From Polyangiaceae bacterium (GTDB taxonomy: Bacteria; Myxococcota_A; Polyangia; Polyangiales; Polyangiaceae): 64,000 bases of DNA. The DNA is taken from NCBI GenBank assembly GCA_025353725.1, contig JANXOF010000036.1:62001-126000 (forward strand), in the 5' to 3' direction. How positions within the stretch are numbered: the first letter of the stretch is position 1; every line of letters begins with the position of its first letter. The translations under genes were made by a program, and so were the position numbers. Below are positions 27,062-35,818 of the stretch, one piece after another. Below the pieces are notes generated by a model. The model searched no databases and was not told the DNA's origin. It was given only the letters and a program-made list of their open reading frames with translations.

Positions 27062-28375
27062 ATGCCACGTCGCTTTCGAATTGCCGCGGGTCACGCGGGG
27101 TGGCCGATTGTTTTGTCGATACTCGCGCACCTTGGACTCGTTTCCGTAGCAAGCGTACTTGCCTACGAAGTCGCACATTCTCGCGCTGCCACACGACGAA
27201 CAGCGTGGCCTCCCCAGGCGCTTGTTGTCGACCTGCCAACGTTTTCGGACACGGCGTTGTGGGCGGAAAGCGACATTCCCACGGAGGGCGCGAAGCCGGA
27301 CGCGTACGGCGGCGCGACGCTTGCCCGCGTGGATACGGGCAAGTCGGGTTTAGGTGGTCAAAACGCTGGAAACCCCGCCACAAACCTCGCGGCGATCGAC
27401 GAGGATGCGCGACTTAGCCCCGATCTCACGAGTCGGCTCGACCGCGACCAGCATCAACGTTTGAAGACCTCGAGGGTACGCGCCACGCATGACGATCGAC
27501 GCGCGACGACGCATCCGATGGAACTGACGTTCTTGGCGACAGGATCAGGCGTCCATCCGGAGCGACGGCCGAATGCGCAGAACGACCCGAGTCGCGGTTC
27601 CCTGTCCTCGAAGCTTCCGGCGTCGGTGGTCGGGGGTGCTCCTGGTGGCCCCGAAGCCGAGGCCCTAGAACGCGCGGGGCAAGCCTCAGGAAGCCCGTTG
27701 ACAGGCCTGCGCGTCGCGAGTCCGGGGGTGGGCTTGCGGGACGGAAATAAGGGCGAATGGCACGTCGCTGCGGCACGCATTTCGGAGGGACGTCCCGCGA
27801 TTGCGGAGGGGCCACCGACGGTGACGGCCACACTGCGCGCGCGCGCCAGTGACACGGTCGACAGCGATCAAGAGGTTGCAACTCTCGTACAATCGGCGGT
27901 CCACGCAAGCTTCGCGGGTGGTTTGATCGGCGAGGGTCGCGGCGGATCGCTCGGCCCTGCCTTCGACCGAGGAGCGGGCGGCAACGACGGCCGCGGCTCG
28001 ACGTCGCGCACGATGGGCTCGGGTGACGGCGACGCGTTTGACTGGTTCACGAGCGACCCGCTCCTCCTGCCCTATTTTCGAAAAATTCACGCGAAAGTAG
28101 ACCCGCTTTGGAAAGACGCCTTCCCAAAGAGTGCCATGCTCGAACTAAAGCAGGGCACGGTGATCCTCGAGTTTACGATCGCTCTTGACGGCGCCGTGCG
28201 CGTGACTCTCCCGCCCGTCCGTCCAAGCGGAATAGAGGAGTTCGACATGAACTGCATCGAGGCCATTCGACGCGCTGGGCCGTTCGAGCCTATCCCCGAA
28301 GCGCTACGGTCTGGGGGGCGTACGACCCTGCGTATCCGCGCACCGTTCGTGGCAAAAAACCCGATCATCAAGTAG
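27062..28375 (+). CDS. TonB-like protein with long disordered linker
   Basis: A 437-residue protein with an N-terminal membrane segment (WPIVLSILAHLGLVSVASVLA), a long Gly/Asp/Arg-rich disordered stretch, and a C-terminal TonB-type domain (AMLELKQGTVILEFTIALDG through AIRRAGPFEPIPEAL). TonB proteins transduce inner-membrane energy to outer-membrane transporters, normally with ExbB/ExbD, which are not nearby. The linker is much longer than in E. coli TonB. A GAGGAG ribosome-binding site precedes the ATG. Because partners are absent, it may be a TonB-like envelope protein with another role. Confidence 0.7.
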   Translation: MPRRFRIAAGHAGWPIVLSILAHLGLVSVASVLAYEVAHSRAATRRTAWPPQALVVDLPTFSDTALWAESDIPTEGAKPDAYGGATLARVDTGKSGLGGQNAGNPATNLAAIDEDARLSPDLTSRLDRDQHQRLKTSRVRATHDDRRATTHPMELTFLATGSGVHPERRPNAQNDPSRGSLSSKLPASVVGGAPGGPEAEALERAGQASGSPLTGLRVASPGVGLRDGNKGEWHVAAARISEGRPAIAEGPPTVTATLRARASDTVDSDQEVATLVQSAVHASFAGGLIGEGRGGSLGPAFDRGAGGNDGRGSTSRTMGSGDGDAFDWFTSDPLLLPYFRKIHAKVDPLWKDAFPKSAMLELKQGTVILEFTIALDGAVRVTLPPVRPSGIEEFDMNCIEAIRRAGPFEPIPEALRSGGRTTLRIRAPFVAKNPIIK

Positions 28376-28424
28376 CCACGTCACCACGTTACCAAGTAAC
28401 CAAAGTATCAAGTATTCTTGGAAG

Positions 28425-28498
28425 TGCCGGAGGAGGGATTCGAACCCCCGACCTAGCGCGTATGAAACGCCCGCTCTAACCGACTGAGCTACTCCGGC
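28425..28498 (-). tRNA. tRNA with CAT anticodon (elongator Met, or Ile2)
   Basis: A complete 74-nt cloverleaf on the minus strand: a fully paired 7-bp acceptor stem (GCCGGAG/CTCCGGC), D-arm with GGTTA, anticodon loop TTCATAC with CAT, and a T-arm GGGGG-TTCGAAT-CCCTC. The paired first base pair excludes an initiator. Anticodon CAT serves Met or, when modified, Ile. The 3' CCA is not encoded. It lies between the TonB-like and response-regulator genes. Confidence 0.9.
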
Positions 28499-28591
28499 AG
28501 GAGGCCGCGCAGTATATCGAAACGTGCTCGGCTGGCAAGCACGTCTCGCCGTGGACCTCTCGTCAGCGTCTTCCGAACGGAGCGGAACGCG

Positions 28592-29245
28592 TTAGAACTG
28601 CCCGAAAAGGTCCTGAATGCGCGAATCGAGCGCTGAGGCGATTTTGTAGAGCGAAGAAATCGACGCACTCGACTCGGCGCGCTCGATCTGGGAGAGAAGC
28701 GAGACGCTCAGATTGGTGCGCCGGGACATTTGCTTGAGCGTGAGGTCCTTGTCCTTCCGAAGGTTCCGAATGGTGTCGCCGATGACCCTGTGAAGCTGCT
28801 CCTCGGGGGTACGCGCGAGGCCTTTCTTCTTCATCACGCGGTCGAGAACCTCTCGGAACTCGTCGACATTGAAGGGTTTCTTGAGGTAGTCAACAGCGTC
28901 GAGCTTCATCGACGCCACGGCGGTCTCGAGATTTGGGTACCCCGTAAAGATGACGACGGCGACGTCAGTGTCGATCTTTCGGATCTTCTTTAGCGCCTCG
29001 ATTCCGTCCAGTTTGGGCATCATTACGTCGAGAATGATCAGGTGGTAGCCACCGTTTTTTACCTCGTCGTCGATGGTCGTCGGGTCGTTCGTCGTTTTCA
29101 CGGCGTATCCGTCGCGTTCGAGCAGCGTCTGCATGTAGTCGCAGATGGCTCGGTCGTCGTCGACGATCAGAATTTTCACCGAAGGGAGCTGCGTCTCCGG
29201 TTGCATGGGTTTCGCATCTCCTTGCACTTGAACCTCTGGCGTCAT
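28592..29245 (-). CDS. Response regulator receiver fused to an XRE-type helix-turn-helix
   Basis: A 217-residue protein: a receiver domain (LIVDDD acid pocket, phosphoacceptor Asp73 in LIILDVMMPKLDG, conserved Thr in VVIFTG, Lys in LKKPFNVDEF) followed by a C-terminal XRE/HTH_3 domain (LRKDKDLTLKQMSRRTNLSVSLLSQIERAESS). Most response regulators use OmpR, NarL or NtrC outputs; an XRE output is unusual. There is no adjacent histidine kinase, so it is an orphan. The ATG at 29245 is chosen over an upstream alternative (29266). It likely binds DNA in a phosphorylation-dependent way (inference). Confidence 0.85.
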   Translation of the reverse strand: MTPEVQVQGDAKPMQPETQLPSVKILIVDDDRAICDYMQTLLERDGYAVKTTNDPTTIDDEVKNGGYHLIILDVMMPKLDGIEALKKIRKIDTDVAVVIFTGYPNLETAVASMKLDAVDYLKKPFNVDEFREVLDRVMKKKGLARTPEEQLHRVIGDTIRNLRKDKDLTLKQMSRRTNLSVSLLSQIERAESSASISSLYKIASALDSRIQDLFGQF

Positions 29246-29520
29246 AGGCGTCGTCTTTCTCAGCAAGGGTCTTCGTTTGCCTGGCGATTGGACCGAGTCG
29301 AAACGAGCGCGCCTGAACTCCGAGCGCCGAGCTTCCCGGCCAGCAGTCCAGTGCAGCTTGACAGAGATTGGGGCAGAACAGAGGGCTCGCTTTACGTGAA
29401 CACCCTATAAAAGTGGGAGGTATGCCGCGTTGGACGCTCTGAGCCGAGGTGTAGTTTGCGCGATGCTCAAAAATGGCGTTGACGCAGAGGCCCTGGCCGA
29501 CGCATATATCGCGCTCTCTT

Positions 29521-29594
29521 CGGGGCGTAGCGCAGCCTGGTAGCGCACCTGGTTCGGGACCAGGGAGTCGGAGGTTCAAATCCTCTCGCCCCGA
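29521..29594 (+). tRNA. tRNA-Pro (anticodon CGG)
   Basis: A complete 74-nt cloverleaf: acceptor stem CGGGGCG/CGCCCCG, D-arm GCGC-AGCCTGGTA-GCGC, anticodon stem CCTGG/CCAGG with loop TTCGGGA, T-arm GGAGG-TTCAAAT-CCTCT, discriminator A. The anticodon CGG reads the codon CCG, which is common in this sequence. No CCA is encoded. The next ~285 bp to the cupredoxin gene hold no recognisable gene. Confidence 0.93.
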
Positions 29595-29879
29595 CTATTG
29601 CTCGCTCGTGGTCGCGGGGGTGGCCCCGGTCGACTTGACTAACAGGACACGGGTTCGTCTTAGGCGCCAATAGTGTTTATAGATTGGTCGTCGCTTACCT
29701 AGACACCTAGACACCCTGTCGCTGGATGCCGAACGCCGAGCGCTCGATCCGCCGCGGGGCTTCGGAGGCCTAGCGTCAAGGCGTTGGAATGAGGTTTTAG
29801 CTACTCGCGCCCGCGAGTTCGGCGGCCGATGGTGCCACGCATATGGCGCGAACGGCGCACTCCCGTCTAGACTCCAACC

Positions 29880-30332
29880 ATGCCGTCGAACGCTGCCGTC
29901 AGTGCTTTGCTAAATGTCGTTTCGCCGCGGTCGCCGTGGCAACGTCGCGTGGCCCTAAGCCTGTTCGCGTCATCCTTGCTTGCGGGGCTTGCGGGGCTTG
30001 CGGGGCTTGCGGGCTGCGACAGGAAAGCGGCGCCCGTGCCCATCGCCGAAACTGCCCTCGCCGGGACCGTCGCCATCACGGCAGATGACACGGGCTTCAA
30101 GCCGAACAGCGTAAAGCTTACGAAGGGAGCTCCCGCCACCCTCGTTTTTACACGGACGTCGGACGACACGTGCGCTACGGAGGTGGTGTTTCCTCAACTG
30201 AATATAAAAAAGGAGCTGCCGAAAGGGCAGGCGGTCTCGATCGTCATTCCGACTGAAAAAGAGCAAACGCTCACGTTCCAATGCGGAATGGGCATGTACA
30301 AGAGCTCCGTTGTCATCGCTGCCCTAAAGTAG
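29880..30332 (+). CDS. Cupredoxin-like lipoprotein
   Basis: A 150-residue protein with an N-terminal membrane/signal segment, a lipobox ending AGLAGC, and a cupredoxin-type beta-barrel. The copper-site-like cysteines and methionine appear as TCATEVVFPQ and, near the C-terminus, FQCGMGMYKSSVV. Such proteins bind copper or shuttle electrons at the periplasmic face. The signal segment includes four 9-bp DNA repeats giving the residues AGL in series. Start ATG at 29880. Metal identity is inferred. A hairpin follows the stop. Confidence 0.75.
   Translation: MPSNAAVSALLNVVSPRSPWQRRVALSLFASSLLAGLAGLAGLAGCDRKAAPVPIAETALAGTVAITADDTGFKPNSVKLTKGAPATLVFTRTSDDTCATEVVFPQLNIKKELPKGQAVSIVIPTEKEQTLTFQCGMGMYKSSVVIAALK
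29978..30013. repeat. Four 9-bp tandem repeats inside the cupredoxin signal peptide
   Basis: The unit GCTTGCGGG occurs four times in a row, in frame, encoding part of the hydrophobic LAGLAGLAGLAG segment. Copy-number change would alter signal-peptide length in steps of three residues without a frameshift. Confidence 0.8.
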
Positions 30333-30352
30333 GGACCGAGAGCGGACCCTAC
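30329..30352 (+). terminator. Hairpin at the end of the cupredoxin gene
   Basis: An inverted repeat (GTAGGG/CCCTAC, one mismatched pair, then CCG/CGG and a 4-base loop) overlaps the cupredoxin stop. It is followed by GTATTTCC, a weak T-tract, so it is only a likely terminator. Confidence 0.45.
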
Positions 30353-30532
30353 GTATTTCCGACTGAGTTGCGCAGCGGTCGTCCACAGAGCGACACGCCT
30401 TGTTAGCTCTTAGTAAAGGCGCGTTAGCGACGTGTCGTCTAGACGGCGGCTCAGCCAGGAAAGGCTCGTTTCCCCGGATTCACCGCGCGGTCCGAGTGTC
30501 TTCGTATCGAAGCCGAAAGCGCGCCGGTCGGT

Positions 30533-31840
30533 TTAGGCCCGCAGCGCCGCTCGCACGCTTTCATGAAGAATTTCTAGGAGCTCGTCGAGCTCGCGATCAC
30601 TGATAACGAGCGGCGGACATACGTAAACTGTGTCGCCGAGCGGCCTGAGGTAAGCGCCTCTGCGCCGAGCCTCATCATAGACACGCCACCCCGCACTCCC
30701 GAGGTAACCCGAAGCGCCCTCCAAGTCGGCGGCTCCGGTCATTCCGAGGCTTCGAGCGCGCGCGACGCCCGGAAGCTCGCCGAGTCGTTCGAAGGCGGCT
30801 TTAATGCGCGGCGCCTTTGCGGCCGCTTGATCGACCACACCCTCGTCTTCGTAGATCGAGAGCACCTCGAGTGCAAGGGCCGCTCCGATAGGGTTACCGC
30901 AAAACGTGTGGCCGTACCAGAGCGCGCGGTCACCCGGACCACCACGAAACGAATCATAGATTCGGTCTGTGACAAGTGTGGCGCCCATGGGAATGAGCGA
31001 CGAGAATGCTTTACCGAGACATAGAATATCAGGGGTAATTCCAGCGTGGTCACACGCCCACATTTTTGACGTGCGCCCGTATCCCGTAAAGACTTCGTCG
31101 GCGATGAGCAAAATGTCGTGTTTCAGCGTGAGCTCACGGAGCGCGCTTAGGTACTCAGCGGGATAAGAGCGCATGCCTGCGGCCCCTTGCAGGAGAGGTT
31201 CGATCACGACGGCCGCTATCGTGTCGCCTTCCGTCGCGATGAGCCGGTGCATGGAATCGAACGCCATTTCATAAGCGTTCGGCTCCGGGAAAGGCGCGCG
31301 GAAGCACTCGAAAAGCACACTTGAGAAGGGCCGCCGAAAGATTTCGACCCCGCCGAGGCTCGACGCGCCGAGCGTGTCGCCATGAAACGCGCTATTGAGC
31401 GCGACGAAGCGCGTCTTTCTCGTCGCCCCTAAGTGCTGCCAAGTTTGGAGTGCGATCTTTACGGCAACCTCGACCGAGGTAGAGCCGTTGTCAGTGTAGA
31501 ATACACGTGTAAGTCCGCGTGGAGCCACGCGCACAAGCTCGGCGGCGAGCGCAGACGCCGGCTCGTGCGCTATCCCGGCGAGCGCGCAGTGGTCCAGCGC
31601 GGCGGCCTGCTCACGTAGAACGCGCACGAGTCGCGGATGCGCATGACCGAGGGCCGCCACCCACCACGACGAGTTTCCGTCGAGTAGGCGCGTGCCGTCG
31701 GCCTCGTAAAGACAAGAGCCCTCAGCGCGTGCGACGACAATAGGGTCCGTCTTTTCCCAACGGTCGACCGGAGTGTAAGGGTGCCAGACATGCTCCTTGT
31801 CGAGCCGCACGATCTCCGTGCGCGTAAGAGATCGTTTCAT
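30533..31840 (-). CDS. bioA: Adenosylmethionine-8-amino-7-oxononanoate aminotransferase
   Basis: A 435-residue class III aminotransferase of biotin synthesis, which makes 7,8-diaminopelargonate using S-adenosylmethionine as amino donor. Motifs: HVWHPYTPVDRW at the N-terminus, DGNSSWWVAALGHAHP, TDNGSTSVEVAVKIALQ, AFHGDTLGASS, IADEVFTGYGRT, and the PLP lysine in CLGKAFSSLIPMGA. The SWW and HPYT signatures favour BioA over other class III enzymes. The ATG at 31840 lies one base after the stop of the upstream lipoprotein gene. No other bio genes are in the window. Confidence 0.92.
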   Translation of the reverse strand: MKRSLTRTEIVRLDKEHVWHPYTPVDRWEKTDPIVVARAEGSCLYEADGTRLLDGNSSWWVAALGHAHPRLVRVLREQAAALDHCALAGIAHEPASALAAELVRVAPRGLTRVFYTDNGSTSVEVAVKIALQTWQHLGATRKTRFVALNSAFHGDTLGASSLGGVEIFRRPFSSVLFECFRAPFPEPNAYEMAFDSMHRLIATEGDTIAAVVIEPLLQGAAGMRSYPAEYLSALRELTLKHDILLIADEVFTGYGRTSKMWACDHAGITPDILCLGKAFSSLIPMGATLVTDRIYDSFRGGPGDRALWYGHTFCGNPIGAALALEVLSIYEDEGVVDQAAAKAPRIKAAFERLGELPGVARARSLGMTGAADLEGASGYLGSAGWRVYDEARRRGAYLRPLGDTVYVCPPLVISDRELDELLEILHESVRAALRA

Positions 31841-31841
31841 G

Positions 31842-32849
31842 TCACTTCTTGGGCGCCGCGCCCGCGTCTTTGATGGTCGGGCCAGTCGAGGCGCCGCCAT
31901 CGGGGCCAGACGAAGGCATGCTCATTGACATGTCCATCGGTGCGTCATGGTCGATCTTGATGGTGCGCGTCGTGCTGTTCCAAGCGCCTTCGATGCTCTT
32001 GTTCGCGCCGTCCATCAGTTCCACCTTGACCGTGTAGGAGCCGTTTTGGAGGTTGTCCAAATACAGCGGGGTACCGACCTTCTCGACTTTACCTTCGACT
32101 GAACCCTCGATACCGGGCCCGGTCACGCTCACGTGAGCGTGAGTTTTACCTTCGGCCAGTGCCACGTTGGCGACTTGGAAGTCCACGAGAACGTGATTGG
32201 CCATCTCTCCGTTGTATTCGCCTTTGGGTCGGCTGTAGACCAGCATTGCTTTCTTGGTCGCATCGGCTTTTGCGGCGGCGGGGTCCTTTTTCCCAACCCA
32301 AAACGGAACCATCACCAGCGCGTCCTTCGTTTTCACGGACTCGTGATTGGCTCGGCTCGGAAACGCGACAAGCATGTGCATGCCTTCGCCGAGAGACTCA
32401 CCGGCGGTAAGCTCGCTCAGCTTTACAGGTGCCTTCGTATCGTAGAGAGCTTTGTATGGCTTGTTGTCTAGAATGAGGTGAACGTGGCTCGAGCCTTTGG
32501 CCGTTTGCCAGTTTTTCACGTCGAGTTTCACGGCAAAATCTGAAGCCTTGTCGACGGGTATGAGTTGGTCCCTCATCGGCGCGAGAAACTTGACGGTCGG
32601 GAGCGGCACTGCCGGATCGGGGCTCGCCGTGCCCTGGGTCAACGTGACCGGCGGTGCGTTCGGCTTTGTTGGCGTTGCGGGCGGCGGCGTCGTTGTCACA
32701 GGGGTTGTTATCGTTGACGCGGGCGCCGGTGGTGGTGGCGGAGGTGGTGGCAGGTTGTCATTGCCGCCTCCACACGCGATCCCGAGCGTTGACGCTAAAG
32801 ACGTTACGAAAGAGGCTGCCAAGAAAAAGCGATGAGCGCGGTGGTTCAT
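31842..32849 (-). CDS. Lipoprotein with His/Met-rich segments
   Basis: A 335-residue protein with a signal peptide and lipobox (LGIAC), then a run of eight prolines and a Thr/Pro linker. The body has two related-looking segments each with a His pair (SSHVHLILDN and KTHAHVSVTG) and a C-terminal Met-rich stretch (HDAPMDMSMSMP). The His and Met clusters could bind metal such as copper; this is inference, encouraged only weakly by the cupredoxin gene ~1.5 kb away. I do not recognise the family. It is read just before bioA, one base apart, so the two genes are coexpressed. Confidence 0.6.
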   Translation of the reverse strand: MNHRAHRFFLAASFVTSLASTLGIACGGGNDNLPPPPPPPPAPASTITTPVTTTPPPATPTKPNAPPVTLTQGTASPDPAVPLPTVKFLAPMRDQLIPVDKASDFAVKLDVKNWQTAKGSSHVHLILDNKPYKALYDTKAPVKLSELTAGESLGEGMHMLVAFPSRANHESVKTKDALVMVPFWVGKKDPAAAKADATKKAMLVYSRPKGEYNGEMANHVLVDFQVANVALAEGKTHAHVSVTGPGIEGSVEGKVEKVGTPLYLDNLQNGSYTVKVELMDGANKSIEGAWNSTTRTIKIDHDAPMDMSMSMPSSGPDGGASTGPTIKDAGAAPKK

Positions 32850-32936
32850 AGGGGGCGAGACTTTTCCACCGAGTATGCGCGCGCTGCAAGAGCCACTTGA
32901 CGCGCGCGACCGCAAACGCGCACGCTGGTCGTCAGA

Positions 32937-33266
32937 ATGCCGCACCGCGAACGCTACCTCTTCGTTTGTACCAATCGTCGCGAAGATGGAAACCCGAAAG
33001 GATCATGTGCCCAAAAGGGAAGCGAGGAGGTGGTGAAGCGCCTAAAGCAGGCGCTCGTGGAGCGAGGCCTCGCGAAATCTGTGGCGCGCGCCTGCACGGC
33101 GAGCTGTCTCGACCTCTGTGAATTTGGCGTCGCCATCGTGGTCGAACCCATTCACGTCGTATACGGGCGAGTGACACTCGACGACGTTGAAGCCATCGCT
33201 GACGCGATGGTCAGAGGCGAGGTTGTTGAAAGGCTCCTGATGCCGCGACCCGAGGCGCGTGCCTAA
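32937..33266 (+). CDS. Thioredoxin-fold 2Fe-2S ferredoxin
   Basis: A 109-residue protein matching the thioredoxin-like ferredoxin family. Cluster ligands: VCTNRREDGNPKGSCAQKG at the N-terminus and CTASCLDLCEFG in the middle. The fold carries a 2Fe-2S cluster and transfers electrons; some members are fused to or adjacent to enzymes of cofactor metabolism. ATG at 32937 gives the standard length. The stop overlaps the start of the next gene (TAATG), so the two are probably translated together. Confidence 0.88.
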   Translation: MPHRERYLFVCTNRREDGNPKGSCAQKGSEEVVKRLKQALVERGLAKSVARACTASCLDLCEFGVAIVVEPIHVVYGRVTLDDVEAIADAMVRGEVVERLLMPRPEARA

Positions 33267-33751
33267 TGTTTGGCTTTGAACTTCAGGAGTCGTTTTCTGG
33301 CAGCTACTACCGGCTTGACGAACCCCTTCGCGACCACAGCCTACGCGTCGACCTCCGGCTTGGCGTCGATGGGATTAGGCGGTTTCTTCGCGATCGCACG
33401 GTCGAAGTGACGGGGCGCCTCTTCGCTGAGACCCTCGCCGAGCGCACCGCAGGCGGCGTGCCGCTGTTCGGAACGCTTGCCATGCGGCTCTTTGACGAAA
33501 AGCGCATTCCGTATGATCTCTCGTTCGAGGGCGACGATCGCCGGATATACCGCCTGCGCGGACAGCGCGACTTCTTCGTCCACGACGTGGTCGATTCACT
33601 CACGATTCTTCCCGCCAGTGTTTACGACGACGGCGGAGTCGAGAGAGCCCGTGCGGTGCTCCGCTTCGACCCGAAGACGGAGCTCGGCGCCCTCGTGAGG
33701 TCGTTTCGGCCGCGCGTACGATGGCCGGGTAGGTTGAGCTCCGGTTTTTAG
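33266..33751 (+). CDS. Protein of unknown function coupled to the ferredoxin
   Basis: A 161-residue cytosolic protein whose ATG overlaps the ferredoxin stop codon. It looks beta-rich: MFGFELQESFSGSYYRLDEPLRD at the start, then VTGRLFAETLAE, GTLAMRLFDEKRIPYDLSFEGDD and a C-terminal RARAVLRFDPK. This pattern resembles small beta-barrel domains that accompany redox enzymes, but I do not recognise a family. Context suggests a role with the ferredoxin. Confidence 0.5.
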   Translation: MFGFELQESFSGSYYRLDEPLRDHSLRVDLRLGVDGIRRFLRDRTVEVTGRLFAETLAERTAGGVPLFGTLAMRLFDEKRIPYDLSFEGDDRRIYRLRGQRDFFVHDVVDSLTILPASVYDDGGVERARAVLRFDPKTELGALVRSFRPRVRWPGRLSSGF

Positions 33752-33832
33752 GTCGCCTTTGTTTTCGCGACTCCGCGACGAATCATGGCCCATGGTCCTT
33801 GACGATTTGGCGATGTGCGACAAACTAGCAAC

Positions 33833-35263
33833 GTGATTGACGACTTGTCTGTGTCCGCTGTCAAAACGTCGGAAGGTCCCGAGGGGATCACGGTCCTGGT
33901 CGTCGACGACGAGCGATCGAACGTCGAGTCTTTGGAGAAAATTTTTCTCAAAGAGAACATGCGTGTGTTGGTCGCCAATGACGCAAAGCACGCGCTCGAA
34001 CAAGTGCGAAGCCATCGCGTCCACGTGGTCCTCACCGACTTGATGATGCCCGGCACGACGGGGCTCGAACTGCTCCGGGCGATCAAGCAAGTGCAATCCG
34101 ACGTCGAAGTCGTCCTGATGACGGCGTACGGTTCGGTCGAGGCGGCTGTGAGCGCAATGAGGGAAGGGGCTTACGACTTCGTCGAGAAGCCGTTGAAGCG
34201 CGTAACGATTGTGAAGAGCGTCCGAAAAGCCGCCGAGCGCGGCCGCCTCCTTGAGGAGAATCGATCCCTTAAAGATGAAATCAAGGCACTCACCAAGCGC
34301 GAGATGGTGGGTAGCTCGGTGCCGTGGCGGCGGGTGATTGAGGTGGCGACCCAAGCTGCGCCGAGCACGGCGACCGTGCTCGTTCTTGGCGAGAGCGGCA
34401 CTGGAAAGGAGCTAATTGCGCGCTATATCCACGACAAAAGTGCGCGTGCGCGAGGTGCATTCGTGGCCGTGAACTGCGCGGCCATCCCGGAAACGATCCT
34501 CGAAAGTGAGCTTTTCGGTCATGAGCGAGGCGCGTTTACGGGGGCCGTCACGAAGAAAGACGGTCGCTTCGCCAAGGCGACGGCCGGCACGCTGTTTTTG
34601 GATGAGATAGGCGAGTTGTCGCCTCAAGTTCAAGTGAAGTTGCTGCGTGTTTTGCAAGAGGGCGAATACGAACCTCTGGGTGGTAATACCGTGAAAGCCG
34701 ACGTCCGCGTCGTGGCCGCCACGAACCGCGATCTCCTCGCCGAAGTGCAGGCTGGGCGCTTTCGCGAAGACTTGTATTATCGTCTCAACGTCATCGCTGT
34801 TACGGCGCCACCCTTGCGTGCGCGGCGCGAAGACGTACCGCTTCTCGTGGACCACTTCGTGGGGCTCTACGCAAAGAAGAACGGTAAAGCTCGACTCGTC
34901 GTTGCACGGGCGGCACTCGACCGCATGCTCGACTATGCGTGGCCGGGTAACGTCCGCGAGTTGGAAAATGTCATTGAGCGAGCGGTGGTCCTCTCGCGCG
35001 GTGACACGCTTACGGAGCAAGACCTTCCGGACCAGATTGCCAAAGCGCCGGCGTCGGCTCCGCGCTCGATCGATTTTACGGTCGGCACGCCCCTCGAAGA
35101 AATCGAACTCCGCGTGATTAAAGAAACGCTCAAGCACACCAAAGGCGACAAGTCGCTGGCAGCGCAGCTTCTCGGTATTTCGACGCGTACGGTCTACCGG
35201 AAGCTCGACGGCGTCGACGGTTCGTTCGAAGGAGCCGGAGACCCCGCGAAACCGAGCGCATAG
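33833..35263 (+). CDS. NtrC-family sigma-54-dependent response regulator
   Basis: A 476-residue protein: receiver domain (phosphoacceptor Asp69 in VVLTDLMMPG, later VEKPLK), central AAA+ domain with Walker A GESGTGKE (~186-193), sigma-54 contact loop GAFTGA (~233-238), Walker B LFLDEIGEL, and a C-terminal Fis-type HTH (SLAAQLLGISTRTVYRKLDG). It activates transcription from sigma-54 promoters after phosphorylation. No partner histidine kinase is adjacent. GTG at 33833 is preferred to GTG at 33815. A good sigma-54 promoter match precedes gspC 3.2 kb downstream. Confidence 0.92.
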   Translation: MIDDLSVSAVKTSEGPEGITVLVVDDERSNVESLEKIFLKENMRVLVANDAKHALEQVRSHRVHVVLTDLMMPGTTGLELLRAIKQVQSDVEVVLMTAYGSVEAAVSAMREGAYDFVEKPLKRVTIVKSVRKAAERGRLLEENRSLKDEIKALTKREMVGSSVPWRRVIEVATQAAPSTATVLVLGESGTGKELIARYIHDKSARARGAFVAVNCAAIPETILESELFGHERGAFTGAVTKKDGRFAKATAGTLFLDEIGELSPQVQVKLLRVLQEGEYEPLGGNTVKADVRVVAATNRDLLAEVQAGRFREDLYYRLNVIAVTAPPLRARREDVPLLVDHFVGLYAKKNGKARLVVARAALDRMLDYAWPGNVRELENVIERAVVLSRGDTLTEQDLPDQIAKAPASAPRSIDFTVGTPLEEIELRVIKETLKHTKGDKSLAAQLLGISTRTVYRKLDGVDGSFEGAGDPAKPSA

Positions 35264-35272
35264 AAACGAGGC

Positions 35273-35620
35273 GTGAACAGAACCAATCTCGCGCTCCGTG
35301 GTGGATCAAAGAATTGCGGCTGGGGACTGGGGGCAAGCGCAACCTTCGCAGAACCCGCTCGGTCGTAGCGCCAAACGTCTGCGTTCGCGAGCTTCGAATA
35401 CGTCATTCGGGAAACCTCTCTCCCGCTACACCACGAAGGCTCGAGGCTTACCTTTGCAGACTTAGGTGACGGCACGGAGGTGACCTGGCTGTCGGAGTTC
35501 TCGATTCCGGTACCTGTGCTTGGGCGGTTCCTTGGTGCCCACGCCGCGAGGGTCTTCACGAAAGCGTTCGGCGAGTTCCTCGCGTCAGCGAAGGCCCGCT
35601 TAGAATCGCCGGATCGTTAG
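35273..35620 (+). pseudogene. Decayed SRPBCC (polyketide cyclase/START-like) gene fragment
   Basis: One frame reads CGWGLGASATFAEPARS, then a TAG at 35366-35368, then SAFASFEYVIRETSLP, LTFADLGDGTEVTWLSEFSI and a C-terminal FGEFLASAKARLE. The pattern (short aromatic strand, G-D-G-T-E-V-T-W and a final long helix) is that of SRPBCC ligand-binding proteins. There is no N-terminal half and no clear start, and the in-frame stop breaks it, so it is a remnant. Homology is by pattern only. Confidence 0.5.
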
Positions 35621-35818
35621 GTGAGCGTAAGTCATCGAACGTTATCAGCCTGTCCTGCGGAAACGTCAGACTTCCCAGGAGGCTGCGCGATAGCGAGGAA
35701 GGTGTCTCGGTGGAGGTGAACGTGTCTTTCCGGCCGCTCGCCCCCGAAGGTCGCCATTTGGTCATCGAAGTCTATGCTTGCCTGATGCGCTTCGGTTCGC
35801 GGTACCCTTGACCGACGC
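35621..35818. other. Second short degenerate coding fragment
   Basis: No intact gene. The plus-strand frame ending at TGA 35809-35811 reads SVEVNVSFRPLAPEGRH followed by LVIEV, which resembles a beta-hairpin of SRPBCC/AHSA1-like domains, but lacks a start codon. Together with the preceding remnant this looks like decayed DNA. Confidence 0.35.
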
